Positions 45,990 through 55,384 of a stretch of 64,000 nt of DNA are shown piece after piece. The notes under the pieces are model-generated. The model was not told where the DNA came from, searched no databases, and saw nothing but the letters and a program-made list of their open reading frames with translations. Within the stretch, counting starts at the first letter, position 1. Each line of letters opens with the position of its first letter. The translations under genes were made by a program, and so were the position numbers. Origin of the DNA: Burkholderia sp. WSM2230 (GTDB taxonomy: Bacteria; Pseudomonadota; Gammaproteobacteria; Burkholderiales; Burkholderiaceae); contig NZ_AXAJ01000003.1 of assembly GCF_000472445.1 (NCBI RefSeq), positions 248,159 through 312,158 of the forward strand, read 5' to 3'.

Positions 45990-47387
45990 ATGACGATGGA
46001 ACACGCGGCACAAACAATCAGCAAGCCAGCCAGAACCATGCTGGTGAAACACGCAGACATGCTCGTCACGATGGACGACGCCCGGCGCGAACTGCGCGAC
46101 GGCGGCCTGTATATCGAGGACAACCGCATCGTCGCGGTCGGACCCACGGCGCAGCTGCCTTCAAGCGCCGACGAGGTGCTCGACATGCGCGGGCAACTGG
46201 TGATTCCGGGGCTCGTGAATACGCATCACCACATGTACCAGAGCCTCACGCGCGCGATGCCGGCCGCGCAGAACGCCGAGCTGTTCGGCTGGCTCACGAG
46301 TCTCTACAAGGTGTGGGCCAACCTCACGCCGGAGATGATCGAAGTGTCGACGCTGACCGCGATGGCCGAACTATTGCTCTCCGGATGCACGACCTCGAGC
46401 GATCATCTGTATATCTATCCGAACGGCAGCCGGCTCGACGACAGCATCGCGGCCGCACGCCGCATCGGCATGCGCTTTCACGCGGCGCGCGGCAGCATGA
46501 GCGTGGGACGCAAAGACGGCGGCCTGCCGCCTGACTCGGTGGTGGAGCGCGAGGCGGACATTCTGAAGGACACGCAGCGCCTGATCGAGACGTATCACGA
46601 CGAAGGCCGTTACGCGATGCTGCGCGTGGTCGTCGCGCCGTGCTCGCCGTTTTCGGTGAGCCGCGATCTGATGCGCGAATCGGCGGCGCTGGCGCGACAG
46701 TACGGCGTGTCGCTGCATACGCATCTCGCTGAGAACGCCAACGACATCGCCTACAGCCGCGAAAAGTTCGGCATGACGCCCGCGCAATACGCGGAAGACC
46801 TCGGCTGGGTGGGCCGCGACGTATGGCATGCACACTGCGTGCAACTCGACGACGCCGGCATCGAGCTGTTCGCGCGCACCGGCACGGGCGTCGCGCATTG
46901 TCCGTGCTCTAACATGCGGCTCGCGTCGGGCATCGCGCCCGTCAGGCGGATGCGGCTCGCGGGTGTGCCGGTTGGGCTCGGCGTGGACGGTTCGGCGTCC
47001 AACGACGGCGCGCAGATGGTCGCCGAAGTGCGCCAGGCGTTGCTGTTGCAGCGAGTCGGCTTTGGACCGGATGCAATGACCGCGCGCGAAGCACTGGAGA
47101 TCGCCACGCTAGGCGGCGCGCAGGTGCTCAATCGCGACGACATCGGCGCGCTCGCGCCGGGCATGGCGGCGGACTTCGTGTCGTTCGATCTGCGTCAGCC
47201 GCTCTTTGCCGGCGCATTGCACGACCCGGTTGCGGCGCTGGTGTTCTGCGCGCCGTCGCACGTGAGCCATAGCGTGATCGGCGGCAAAGTGGTGGTGAAG
47301 GACGGACAGCTGACGACGTTGGAACTCGCGCCGGTCATCGAGCGGCACAACCGGCTCGCGAAAGCGCTTTACGAAGCGGCGGCGTGA
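45990..47387 (+). CDS. 8-oxoguanine deaminase (amidohydrolase)
   Basis: 465-residue metal-dependent amidohydrolase. Metal ligands: HHHMYQSLTRAMP (first His pair), LHTHLAENAND (central His), WHAHCVQL and GVDGSASNDGA (Asp). Best match is 8-oxoguanine deaminase, which makes urate directly from 8-oxoguanine, feeding PuuD; related enzymes act on triazines or guanine-type substrates. ATG at 45990 with GGAGA upstream; another ATG two codons later is possible. Confidence 0.83.
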   Translation: MTMEHAAQTISKPARTMLVKHADMLVTMDDARRELRDGGLYIEDNRIVAVGPTAQLPSSADEVLDMRGQLVIPGLVNTHHHMYQSLTRAMPAAQNAELFGWLTSLYKVWANLTPEMIEVSTLTAMAELLLSGCTTSSDHLYIYPNGSRLDDSIAAARRIGMRFHAARGSMSVGRKDGGLPPDSVVEREADILKDTQRLIETYHDEGRYAMLRVVVAPCSPFSVSRDLMRESAALARQYGVSLHTHLAENANDIAYSREKFGMTPAQYAEDLGWVGRDVWHAHCVQLDDAGIELFARTGTGVAHCPCSNMRLASGIAPVRRMRLAGVPVGLGVDGSASNDGAQMVAEVRQALLLQRVGFGPDAMTAREALEIATLGGAQVLNRDDIGALAPGMAADFVSFDLRQPLFAGALHDPVAALVFCAPSHVSHSVIGGKVVVKDGQLTTLELAPVIERHNRLAKALYEAAA

Positions 47388-47465
47388 CATGAAGCGCGTG
47401 CCCGGCGGCGATCGGGCATGCCATTGCGCACGCATGCGCTGGCGGCTACACGCGCCGCCGACACG

Positions 47466-48398
47466 TCAAGGCTTGTCGATCAACGTTCGGGTCGCTTCGG
47501 CGACGAGGCTGCGCAGCCAGCGCACCTCGTCGGAATAGTGCACGCGCTCGTGCCAGAGCTGGTAGTACTGCATCGGCGGAAAGTCGAGCGGCGCGGGCAC
47601 CACGGTGAGCGGCAGAAATTTGGCGTAGTAATCCGCGAAAAGACGCGTCGTCGTGAAGATCAGATCGGACTTGATCAGCACGTAGGGCGCCAGATTGAAG
47701 TACGGCAGCGTGACGACCACGTGGCGTTTCAGGCGTTCGCGCGCGAGGTGCACGTCGATCGCGCCGCGCTGGCCGACCGAATACGGGGTGGGGGCCAGAT
47801 GCGGGGCGTTCAGGTACTGGTCCAGCGTGAGGCCGCCGCGCCTGGCGAACGGATGCGTGTTGCTCATCAGGCAGACGATCTGGTCGACGAACAGGTTCGA
47901 CAGATGCAGCTGCTCCGGCGGCTCCGGCCAGTTGCCGACGACGATGTCGAGCTTGCCGTCTTCGAGCGCCAGTTCGTAGTCGAACGCGGGGCCGAGCGAA
48001 TGAAATTCGAGCGTCGCGTTGGGCGCCGCCTGGCGAAAGCGCTCGACCACCGTCGGCACGAACAGCACGTTCAGATAATCGGGGCAGCCGATCCGGTAGC
48101 AGCGAATGGAGGTCGCCGGGTCGAAATTGTGCTGCTGGAACTTGATGCGTTCGATTTCCCGCAGCGCGTTCTGCACCGGTTCGAGCAGGCGCAGGCCGTA
48201 TTCGGTCGGCACCATGCCCGATTTGCCGCGCACCAGCAACGGGTCGCCGGTAATGTCGCGCAAACGGCGCAGCGCGGCGCTAATGGCGGGCTGCGACTGA
48301 TTCAGTTTGACGGCCGCGCGCGTGACGCTGCGCTCCATCAACAAGGTGTGCAAGACGCGTAAAAGATAGGTATCGATCGCCTCGCGTTGCTGACTCAT
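47466..48398 (-). CDS. LysR-family transcriptional regulator
   Basis: 310-residue regulator. The helix-turn-helix is at about 10-68 (LLRVLHTLLMERSVTRAAVKLNQSQPAISAALRRLR). The effector domain follows, with RIGCPDYLNVLFVP as its start. It lies convergent with 8-oxoguanine deaminase and divergent from the BMP ABC importer, so it probably controls the importer and perhaps the deaminase in response to a purine. ATG at 48398. Confidence 0.88.
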   Translation of the reverse strand: MSQQREAIDTYLLRVLHTLLMERSVTRAAVKLNQSQPAISAALRRLRDITGDPLLVRGKSGMVPTEYGLRLLEPVQNALREIERIKFQQHNFDPATSIRCYRIGCPDYLNVLFVPTVVERFRQAAPNATLEFHSLGPAFDYELALEDGKLDIVVGNWPEPPEQLHLSNLFVDQIVCLMSNTHPFARRGGLTLDQYLNAPHLAPTPYSVGQRGAIDVHLARERLKRHVVVTLPYFNLAPYVLIKSDLIFTTTRLFADYYAKFLPLTVVPAPLDFPPMQYYQLWHERVHYSDEVRWLRSLVAEATRTLIDKP

Positions 48399-48647
48399 GA
48401 CTTCTCCGAAATATATGTTCTGGCTGATCGACTGGGCACTGGGGTATATGCGTTTTAATATGAACGAAAAGGCGCGTCAAGCGAGACATACCCGCAGAGC
48501 GTGCTGTGGCGGGGCTTTGCGCGAATTTTGTCGGCTCGACTGAGCGGTTCGAATTAGGTATTGTCATCCGGTTGTGGTGACGGATCGCCCCGCGGCCGCG
48601 CGGGCGAGACACTCGCAACAGGCTTCACTGACGCACTACGGAATCAC

Positions 48648-50264
48648 ATGAGCAACTCTTCTTCTTATAGCGACGGCGCCGCTGCGCAGCCCGAACGTGC
48701 GGCGAAATCCGGCCCGGACGAAGCGGCGCCCCGGCTGGTGCTCAAGGGCATCACCAAGCAGTATCCCGCTGTGCGAGCCAACGACGACGTCACGCTGATC
48801 GTCGCGCCGGGCGAGATTCACGCCGTGCTCGGCGAAAACGGCGCCGGCAAGAGCACGCTGATGAAGATCATCTACGGCGCGGTGCGGCCGGATGCTGGGG
48901 AAATCCATTGGGAGGGCGAGGCGCTCGAGATCGCGAGCCCGGCCGCGGCGCGCAAGCTCGGCATCGGCATGGTGTTCCAGCACTTTTCGCTGTTCGAGAC
49001 GCTCACGGTCGGCGAAAACATTGCGCTTGCGCTCGACGAACCGTTCGATCTGAAGGCGCTCGCAAAACGCATCCGCGAAGTCTCCGCGGATTACGGCCTC
49101 GACATCGACCCGCAGCGTCACGTGCATAGCCTGACGGTTGGGGAGCGTCAGCGCGTGGAGATCGTGCGTTGCCTGTTGCAGAACCCGCGTCTTCTGATCA
49201 TGGACGAGCCCACTTCCGTGCTCACGCCGCAGGCGGTCCGCAAGCTGTTCGCGACGCTCAAGCGGCTCGCCGCCGAAGGCTGCAGCATTCTCTACATCAG
49301 TCACAAGCTCGATGAAATCCAGGAACTGTGCGACACCGCGACGGTGATGCGTGGCGGCCGCGTGACGGGCCACGTCAAGCCGAAAGAGGAAACGCACGCG
49401 TCGCTCGCGCAATTGATGGTCGGCCATTCGCTGCCCGACTACACGCGCCGCGCGCACAATCCGGGCGACGTGCTGCTCGAGGTCAAAGCGTTGTCGGTCG
49501 CGAGCGACGACCCGTTCGGCACCTCGCTCGACAACGTCTCGTTTGCCGTGCATGCCGGCGAGATTTTCGGCATTGCCGGCGTGTCGGGCAATGGCCAGGC
49601 GGAGCTGCTGTCGGCACTGTCGGGCGAGAAGCGGGGCATGCGCATGGACGCCGTCACTATCTGCGGTAAGCACGCCGGACGTCTCGGCGCGGGCGCACGG
49701 CGCGCGCTTGGCTTCGGCTTCGTGCCGGAAGAGCGGCTTGGCCGCGGCGCCGTGCCCGCGATGACGCTCTCCGAAAACGCGCTTCTCACTGCTCATCGGC
49801 AGAAGATGGTGAGCTCGGGGTGGATCAGGGCGGGCGCCATGCGCGCGTTCGCCAAGCGCTGCATCGAAGCCTTCGACGTGCGTTGCGGCGGTTCGGAAGC
49901 GCTCGCGCAGAGCCTTTCTGGCGGCAATCTGCAGAAGTACATCGTGGGCCGCGAGATTCTGCAGGCACCGAAGGTGCTGGTGGTCGCGCAGCCCACATGG
50001 GGCGTCGACGTCGGCGCGGCGGCGTTCATTCGCCAGCAGTTGCTCGACCTGTCGGCGCGCGGCGTCGCGATCCTCGTGATTTCTGAGGAACTGGAAGAAC
50101 TCTTCGACATTTGCGACCGCATCGCGGTGCTCGCGGGCGGCCGGCTTTCGCCGGTGCGTGCGACGGGCGCGACCAACGCCGAGGAAATCGGCCGCTGGAT
50201 GGCAGGCCTCTTCGGCGGGCGCGAGGGCGCGGCGCCTTCAGCGGGGCATCCGGCGCACGTTTGA
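48648..50264 (+). CDS. ABC transporter ATP-binding protein, BMP/nucleoside type (two ATPase domains)
   Basis: 538-residue protein with two ABC cassettes, as in sugar and nucleoside (BmpB-type) importers. First cassette: Walker A GENGAGKST, signature LTVGERQRVE, Walker B LLIMDEPTS. Second cassette: degenerate Walker A GVSGNGQAEL, signature LSGGNLQK, and VVAQPTWGVDVG at Walker B. Symmetric function is therefore unlikely; only the first site should be fully active. First gene of a four-gene importer operon with two permeases and a BMP protein. Confidence 0.93.
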   Translation: MSNSSSYSDGAAAQPERAAKSGPDEAAPRLVLKGITKQYPAVRANDDVTLIVAPGEIHAVLGENGAGKSTLMKIIYGAVRPDAGEIHWEGEALEIASPAAARKLGIGMVFQHFSLFETLTVGENIALALDEPFDLKALAKRIREVSADYGLDIDPQRHVHSLTVGERQRVEIVRCLLQNPRLLIMDEPTSVLTPQAVRKLFATLKRLAAEGCSILYISHKLDEIQELCDTATVMRGGRVTGHVKPKEETHASLAQLMVGHSLPDYTRRAHNPGDVLLEVKALSVASDDPFGTSLDNVSFAVHAGEIFGIAGVSGNGQAELLSALSGEKRGMRMDAVTICGKHAGRLGAGARRALGFGFVPEERLGRGAVPAMTLSENALLTAHRQKMVSSGWIRAGAMRAFAKRCIEAFDVRCGGSEALAQSLSGGNLQKYIVGREILQAPKVLVVAQPTWGVDVGAAAFIRQQLLDLSARGVAILVISEELEELFDICDRIAVLAGGRLSPVRATGATNAEEIGRWMAGLFGGREGAAPSAGHPAHV

Positions 50265-50337
50265 TCGGCGCCTGCCACGCGACGCTTATCAGAACCTCAG
50301 CCAGAATCCGACAATATCCACGCTAACCACGCTACCC

Positions 50338-51444
50338 ATGATTCTTCCGTACCGACTCGAAGCGCGCACTACGCCCTCGCGCGCCATGCAGCTCGCCGTG
50401 CCGCTGATCGCCGCGTTGCTGACGCTCGCCATCGGTTTTGTGATCTTTGGTCTCGTCGGCCGCGATCCGCTGCAGGCGATGCACGCGTTTTTCATCGAAC
50501 CGCTCTCCAGCGTGAATGGCTGGTCGGAGCTTTTGCTGAAGGCGTCGCCTCTGTGCCTGATTGGCCTCGGCCTTGCGATCGGCTATCGCGCGAACGTATG
50601 GAACATCGGGGCGGAAGGGCAGATGCTGCTCGGCGGCATTGCGGCGAGCGGCGTCGCGATCTATTTCGATCAGGCCAGCGGCTGGTGGATTCTGCCGCTG
50701 ATGATGCTCGCCGGTGTGATCGGCGGCATGCTGTGGGCGGCGATTCCCGCGCTGCTCAAAAGCCGCTTCAATACCAACGAAATTCTCGTGAGCCTGATGC
50801 TCACGTACGTCGCGACGCAACTGCTCATTTATCTCGTGAGCGGGCCGTGGCGCGATCCGCAGGGCATGAACTTTCCGCTCTCGGAGATGTTCAGCGGCGA
50901 CGCGCTTTACCCGACGCTCTACGGCGACTGGCGTTGGAAATGGCTGCGCGGCACGCGGCTGAACGCATCGGTGTTCATCACGCTCATCGCGATTCCGCTC
51001 GTGTGGCTGTTCATGCGCAAGAGCTTCGCCGGTTACCGGATGAACGTCGGCGGTCTCGCGCCGCTCGCCGCGCGCTACGCGGGTTTCTCCGACAGGAAAA
51101 CCATCTGGATGTCGCTCCTCATCAGCGGCGGCCTCGCGGGTCTCGCCGGCATGGGCGAGATCGCCGGACCGATCGGCCAGTTGCAGGCGACGTGGTCGCC
51201 GGGGTACGGCTTCACGGCGATTATCGTGGTGTTCGTCGGACGGCTGCATCCGGTCGGCATCGTGCTCGCAAGTTTGCTGATGGCGTTGCTGTACCTGGGC
51301 GGCGAAGCGGTGCAGACCTCGATGCAACTGCCGCAGGCGCTCTCCGGCGTATTCCAGGGGCTCCTGCTGTTTTGCCTGCTCGGCGCCGACCTGTTCGTGA
51401 ATTACCGCGTGCGCCGGCGCTCCGTCGCCGCGCAAGCTCACTGA
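50338..51444 (+). CDS. ABC transporter permease, nucleoside/purine type (first)
   Basis: 368-residue integral membrane protein of the branched BPD_transp_2 family, with about 8-10 helices. Typical: IGYRANVWNIGAEGQMLLGG and FNTNEILVSLMLTYVATQLL. The ATG at 50338 is the first with conserved sequence; the upstream frame overlaps the ATPase gene. Forms the pore with the next gene. Confidence 0.92.
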   Translation: MILPYRLEARTTPSRAMQLAVPLIAALLTLAIGFVIFGLVGRDPLQAMHAFFIEPLSSVNGWSELLLKASPLCLIGLGLAIGYRANVWNIGAEGQMLLGGIAASGVAIYFDQASGWWILPLMMLAGVIGGMLWAAIPALLKSRFNTNEILVSLMLTYVATQLLIYLVSGPWRDPQGMNFPLSEMFSGDALYPTLYGDWRWKWLRGTRLNASVFITLIAIPLVWLFMRKSFAGYRMNVGGLAPLAARYAGFSDRKTIWMSLLISGGLAGLAGMGEIAGPIGQLQATWSPGYGFTAIIVVFVGRLHPVGIVLASLLMALLYLGGEAVQTSMQLPQALSGVFQGLLLFCLLGADLFVNYRVRRRSVAAQAH

Positions 51445-51482
51445 TCCGTCTACCGTTTCACTACTTACTGTCGCCGCATTTC

Positions 51483-52412
51483 ATGGATATTCAACAAGCC
51501 AGCGCGCTCACTTCGAGTGCTGTCACCGCCGCCATTCCGTTGATGTTCGCGGGCGCGGGCGAACTCGTCGCCGAAAAGTCGGGCGTGCTCAATCTCGGCG
51601 TGGAGGGCATGATGCTGATGGGCGCGGTGACCGGCTACGCGGTCACCGCGATTACCGGCAGCCCGTGGCTCGGCGTGCTGGCCGCGATCGGCGCCGGTCT
51701 CGCCATGTCGCTGCTGTTCGCGTTTCTCACGCTGACCATGCTCGCCAACCAGGTCGCGACAGGCCTTTCGCTGACCATCTTCGGCATTGGTCTTTCCGCG
51801 TATGTCGGCAAGCCGTACACGTCGGCGGCAGTGCGCGCCAGCATCGACACGTGGACCATTCCCGGTCTCTCGAAGATTCCGGTGCTCGGGCCCGCGCTTT
51901 TCAGTCTCACGCCGCTCGATTACCTCGCGTTCCTGATGTTCGCGGTGATCGGCTGGTTTCTGTATCGCACGCGCGCCGGACTCGTGTTGCGCTCGGTCGG
52001 CGAATCGCCGCAGGTTGCGCATTCAGTCGGCTTTCCGGTGGTCGGCGTGCGCTATGGCGCGGTCGCGTTCGGCGGCGGCATGGCGGGCCTTGCAGGCGGT
52101 TATTACTCGATCGTCAATCTGCACCTGTGGCAGGAACAGCTCACCTCGGGCCGCGGCTGGATCGCGCTCGCGCTTGTCGTGTTCGCGACATGGCGGCCGG
52201 GGCGCCTTTTGATCGGCGCGCTGCTGTTCGGCGCGGTGACGGGCCTTCAGTTCTACGCGCAGGCGATCGGCGTGCCCGTCCCGACGCAATTCCTCGCGAT
52301 GCTGCCGTACGTCGCGACGGTCGTCGTGCTGGTGCTCATCTCGCGCAACCCGAACACGATTCGCCTGAATGCGCCAGCATCGCTCGGCAAGCCGTTTTTC
52401 TCGGCGGGCTGA
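51483..52412 (+). CDS. ABC transporter permease, nucleoside/purine type (second)
   Basis: 309-residue permease of the same family. Conserved: AGELVAEKSGVLNLGVEGMMLMG and ANQVATGLSLTIFGIGLSAY. About 38 bases after the first permease and 56 bases before the binding protein, so co-transcribed. ATG at 51483; no strong ribosome binding site. Confidence 0.92.
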   Translation: MDIQQASALTSSAVTAAIPLMFAGAGELVAEKSGVLNLGVEGMMLMGAVTGYAVTAITGSPWLGVLAAIGAGLAMSLLFAFLTLTMLANQVATGLSLTIFGIGLSAYVGKPYTSAAVRASIDTWTIPGLSKIPVLGPALFSLTPLDYLAFLMFAVIGWFLYRTRAGLVLRSVGESPQVAHSVGFPVVGVRYGAVAFGGGMAGLAGGYYSIVNLHLWQEQLTSGRGWIALALVVFATWRPGRLLIGALLFGAVTGLQFYAQAIGVPVPTQFLAMLPYVATVVVLVLISRNPNTIRLNAPASLGKPFFSAG

Positions 52413-52468
52413 CGCGACGCATTCATGGCCACACGTTTTAATGACTGGATCACACGACAGGAGAAAAC

Positions 52469-53575
52469 ATGAAGAAAAGAAATCTGCTCACCGCTTTTGC
52501 GTGGGGCGCCGCCTCGCTCGCGCTGGCTGCGGCCGTCACAGCACCGCTCGCGGAATCGGCGCAAGCGGCGGACGCGCCAGGCGTCGCGTTCGTCTATCTC
52601 GGCAATCCGGGCGATGCCGGCTGGACCTTCGCGCACGACCAGGGCTCGAAGGAAGCGGAAACAAAGTTCGGCAACAAGATCAGGATCACGCGCATCGAAA
52701 ATGTGCCGGAATCCGCGGACTCCGAGCGCGTGTTTCGCGATCTGGCCAACAAGGGCAACAAGATCATCATCGGTTCGAGCTTCGGCTATCAGGACTTCGA
52801 ACTGAAAGTTGCGAAGGATTTCCCGGACACTGTCTTTCTGCATGCAACCGGCTACAAGAAGGCGCCGAACTTCGGGACCTACGACGTGCGCATGTATCAG
52901 GGCGCGTATCTGGCCGGCGTCGCCGCGGGCTATGTGACGAAGACAAACACGCTCGGCTTTGTCGCGTCCGTGCCGATTCCGGAAGTGGTGCGCAACATCA
53001 ACGCCTACACGCTCGGCGCGCGTTCGGTGAATCCGAAGGTGCATACCAAGGTCATCTGGATCAATAGCTGGTTCGATCCGGGCAAGGAGAAGCAGGCCGC
53101 CGAAACGCTGATCGGTCAGGGCGCCGACGTGCTGTTGCAGAACACCGACTCGAGCGCGACGCTCGCCACCGCGTCCGAGAAGCATGTGCATGCATTCGGC
53201 TGGGACTCCGACATGAAGAAGTTCGGGCCGAGCGCGCATCTGGGCTCGGTGGTCGCGCATTGGGGCGTGTACTACAACGCGGCCATCCAGCAGGTGCTGG
53301 ACGGCAAGTGGAAAAACGATCCGGTGTGGTGGGGCATTCCGCAGAAGGCGGTCGATCTGGAAGATCTGAATACTTCGGCGATTCCGGCTGACGCGCAGAA
53401 GAAAGTCGCCGCGAAGCGCGACGAGCTGGCGGGCGGCAAGTGGGATGTGTTCGCCGGTCCGATCAAGGATCAATCCGGCGCCGTGAAGGTGCCGGCCGGC
53501 AAGACGTTGACGGATCCGGAACTGCAGCGCCTGAACTGGTATGTGGAAGGCGTCGACGGTTCGCTGCCGAAATAA
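52469..53575 (+). CDS. BMP-family substrate-binding protein (nucleoside/purine)
   Basis: 368-residue periplasmic binding protein with a signal peptide (AFAWGAASLALAAAVTAPLAESAQAAD, about 9-35). BMP/Med signatures: VAFVYLGNPGDAGWTFAHDQG at the N-lobe and GFVASVPIPEVVRNINAYTLG further in. The family binds nucleosides or purines. The ligand here is inferred from nearby purine genes. AGGAGAAAAC precedes the ATG. A terminator follows about 50 bases after the stop. Confidence 0.92.
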   Translation: MKKRNLLTAFAWGAASLALAAAVTAPLAESAQAADAPGVAFVYLGNPGDAGWTFAHDQGSKEAETKFGNKIRITRIENVPESADSERVFRDLANKGNKIIIGSSFGYQDFELKVAKDFPDTVFLHATGYKKAPNFGTYDVRMYQGAYLAGVAAGYVTKTNTLGFVASVPIPEVVRNINAYTLGARSVNPKVHTKVIWINSWFDPGKEKQAAETLIGQGADVLLQNTDSSATLATASEKHVHAFGWDSDMKKFGPSAHLGSVVAHWGVYYNAAIQQVLDGKWKNDPVWWGIPQKAVDLEDLNTSAIPADAQKKVAAKRDELAGGKWDVFAGPIKDQSGAVKVPAGKTLTDPELQRLNWYVEGVDGSLPK

Positions 53576-53628
53576 GCGCGTGAGCGCGTGAGCGTTGGCG
53601 GGCCGCAACGCTTCCCGCCGGCATGGAG

Positions 53629-53668
53629 AAAGAGCTGCATCCGCTCGCTGTGGATCGCAGCTCTTTTT
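53629..53668 (+). terminator. Rho-independent terminator after the BMP importer operon
   Basis: AGAGCTGC (53631-53638) pairs with GCAGCTCT (53657-53664), extended by ATCC/GGAT inside the loop, then five T. Confidence 0.85.
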
Positions 53669-53711
53669 GTCTGATCGCGCCGATGCTGCTTCGCCCGGCG
53701 CGCGGGCCGCG

Positions 53712-53921
53712 TCAATCGTCGATGCGCAGGCCGACCTTGATCGTCACCTGCCAGTAGGCGACGCGGTCGTTTTCGATCTGGCCCCGCGTTTCCGTCACTT
53801 CGAACCAGTGCAGATTGCGCAGCGTCCTGGATGCCTTGGCGATCGCGGTGCTGATCGCGTCGTCGATCGATTTGGTCGATGAGCCGGTCAGTTCGATCTG
53901 CTTGTAGACGTGGTCTGACAT
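53712..53921 (-). CDS. Dodecin family flavin-binding protein
   Basis: 69-residue protein with the full dodecin pattern: [20 protein letters not shown], the helix [17 protein letters not shown] (Trp stacks on flavin) and [12 protein letters not shown] end. Dodecins form hollow dodecamers that store riboflavin or FMN. AAAGGAGAG precedes the ATG at 53921. A much longer antisense frame continuing to 54884 is a shadow of the repeats described below. Confidence 0.95.
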   Translation of the reverse strand: MSDHVYKQIELTGSSTKSIDDAISTAIAKASRTLRNLHWFEVTETRGQIENDRVAYWQVTIKVGLRIDD

Positions 53922-54017
53922 GAAGTCTCTCCTTTGATCTTCGTTGGCGTTCACAAAGTATAGGTAACGTGGGCGCGTGCACATGGCCGCCGCATGAGCG
54001 GTGCTGCCGCACGTCGC

Positions 54018-54134
54018 ATGCCCGGTATGCCTGCTATGCCTGCTATGCCTGCTATGCCCGCTATGCCGGGTATGCCGGGTATGCCGGGTATGCCGGGTAT
54101 GCCGGGTATGCCGGGTATGCCGGGTATGCCGGGC
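54018..54134 (+). repeat. 13-unit, 9-bp minisatellite (ATGCCGGGT/ATGCCTGCT)
   Basis: Tandem 9-base units from 54018: one ATGCCCGGT, three ATGCCTGCT, one ATGCCCGCT, seven ATGCCGGGT and one ATGCCGGGC. An open frame (53994-54203) would translate them as Met-Pro-Gly/Ala, but it has no ribosome binding site. Lies between dodecin and the dehydrogenase below, about 60 bases before the latter's start. Confidence 0.95.
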
Positions 54135-54193
54135 GCGGCGCCGCGCCGTTATGATGTTCGTCCGATGCAATCTGAACGTGACGAGGTTCGAAA

Positions 54194-55372
54194 GTGGAAA
54201 TAGGCTTTTGCGGTCCGGGGCTGATGGGCGCGCCGATGATCCGGCATCTGCTGCGCGCGGGGCATACGGTGCTGGTGTGGAATCGCACGCGGGCCAAGGC
54301 CGAGGCGCTGACGGCGGATGGCGCGAAGGTGGTCGATACGCCGCGCGAACTCGCGGGCCGCTGCGACGTGGTGCTGCTGTGTCTCGCGGACGCGGCCGCG
54401 GTTGAGGAAACCGTGTTCGGCCCGGCGGGGCTGCTCGCGGCCGGCGCTGCTGCGGATGCCGGTGCCGGCGTGACGCATGAGCCGCGCCGGGTTCGCTGGA
54501 TTGTCGATCACTCCAGCATTCCGCCGGCGGCGACGCGCGAGTTCGCGCAGCGGGCGGTGGAGGTGGCGCGGGGTCGGGCTGCTGACGCAATTGCGGGCGA
54601 TGGAGCGGCGAAGGCGACGGAAGCGGCGGCAGCAGGAGCGGCAGGAGTAGCAGGAGCGGCAGGAGCGGCAGGAGCAGCAGGAGCGGCAGGAGCGGCAGGA
54701 GCGGCAGGAGCGGCAGGAGCGGCAGGAGTAGCAGGAGTAGCAGGAGTAGCAGGAGTAGCAGGAGTAGCAGGAGTAGCAGGAGTAGCAGGAGTAGCACGAG
54801 CAGCAGGCCCGGCGACCACACCAAGCCTCGGCTGGATCGACGCTCCCGTATCAGGTGGCGTCGGAGGCGCCCAGGCCGGCACACTCGCCGTCATGACTGG
54901 CGGCGCGGCGGCCGACGTCGAGGCCGTCAGGCCCCTGCTCAGCGCCTACGCCGCGCGCGTCACGCATATGGGCGAGGTCGGCGCGGGGCAAACCGCCAAG
55001 CTCTGCAATCAGACGATCGTCACCGCGACCATCGCGGCGATCGCCGAGGCGGTGAGCCTCGCCACGCGCAGCGGCATCGACGCTGCGAAGCTGCCCAAAG
55101 CGCTCGCCGGCGGCTGGGCCGACTCCGTGCTGCTGCAAACCTTTGTACCGCGCATGACGCAAGGCGGCTTCGCGCCGATCGGCGCGTTGCGCACGTTCCA
55201 GAAGGACGTCGACACCGTCGCCGCGACGGCCTACGAGACCGGCACGCCGATGCCGGTTTCGTCGACGGTCCAGCAGTTACTGCGGCTCGGCGCAGCGATG
55301 GGGCTCGCCGAGGCGGACTTTTCGGCGTTCATCGACATCCTGCAGACGCCGCGCGGCGCCGCCAGCCGGTAG
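54194..55372 (+). CDS. 3-hydroxyisobutyrate dehydrogenase-family oxidoreductase with repeat insertion
   Basis: 392 residues, about 100 longer than the family. N-terminal Rossmann domain: [17 protein letters not shown] (about 3-19) and [16 protein letters not shown]. The substrate motif [17 protein letters not shown] follows after an insert, then the catalytic Lys region [14 protein letters not shown]. Residues about 147-203 are (Ala-Gly-Ala)n then (Ala-Gly-Val)n from a 9-base repeat. Acts on small beta-hydroxyacids with NAD(P)+; substrate unknown. Start is GTG at 54194. Whether the insert is tolerated in the fold is uncertain, though the frame is intact. Confidence 0.85.
   Translation: MEIGFCGPGLMGAPMIRHLLRAGHTVLVWNRTRAKAEALTADGAKVVDTPRELAGRCDVVLLCLADAAAVEETVFGPAGLLAAGAAADAGAGVTHEPRRVRWIVDHSSIPPAATREFAQRAVEVARGRAADAIAGDGAAKATEAAAAGAAGVAGAAGAAGAAGAAGAAGAAGAAGAAGVAGVAGVAGVAGVAGVAGVAGVARAAGPATTPSLGWIDAPVSGGVGGAQAGTLAVMTGGAAADVEAVRPLLSAYAARVTHMGEVGAGQTAKLCNQTIVTATIAAIAEAVSLATRSGIDAAKLPKALAGGWADSVLLQTFVPRMTQGGFAPIGALRTFQKDVDTVAATAYETGTPMPVSSTVQQLLRLGAAMGLAEADFSAFIDILQTPRGAASR
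54632..54802 (+). repeat. 19-unit, 9-bp minisatellite inside the dehydrogenase gene
   Basis: Tandem GCAGGAGNN units: GCAGGAGCG, GCAGGAGTA, then eight units mostly GCAGGAGCG (one GCAGGAGCA), eight GCAGGAGTA and one degenerate GCACGAGCA. Blocks of the two variants are homogeneous, which suggests recent slippage. All changes keep the reading frame. Confidence 0.95.
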
Positions 55373-55384
55373 CGCGCGGCGCGC

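Noticed and set aside
53994..54203. Met-Pro-Gly/Ala repeat peptide frame
   Set aside because: No ribosome binding site and composition entirely from the minisatellite; listed only as a repeat.
53712..54884. 390-codon minus-strand frame containing dodecin at its end, with long Leu and Pro runs
   Set aside because: The Leu/Pro runs are the antisense of the 9-base repeats; only the last 69 codons are dodecin, with its own ribosome binding site at 53921.
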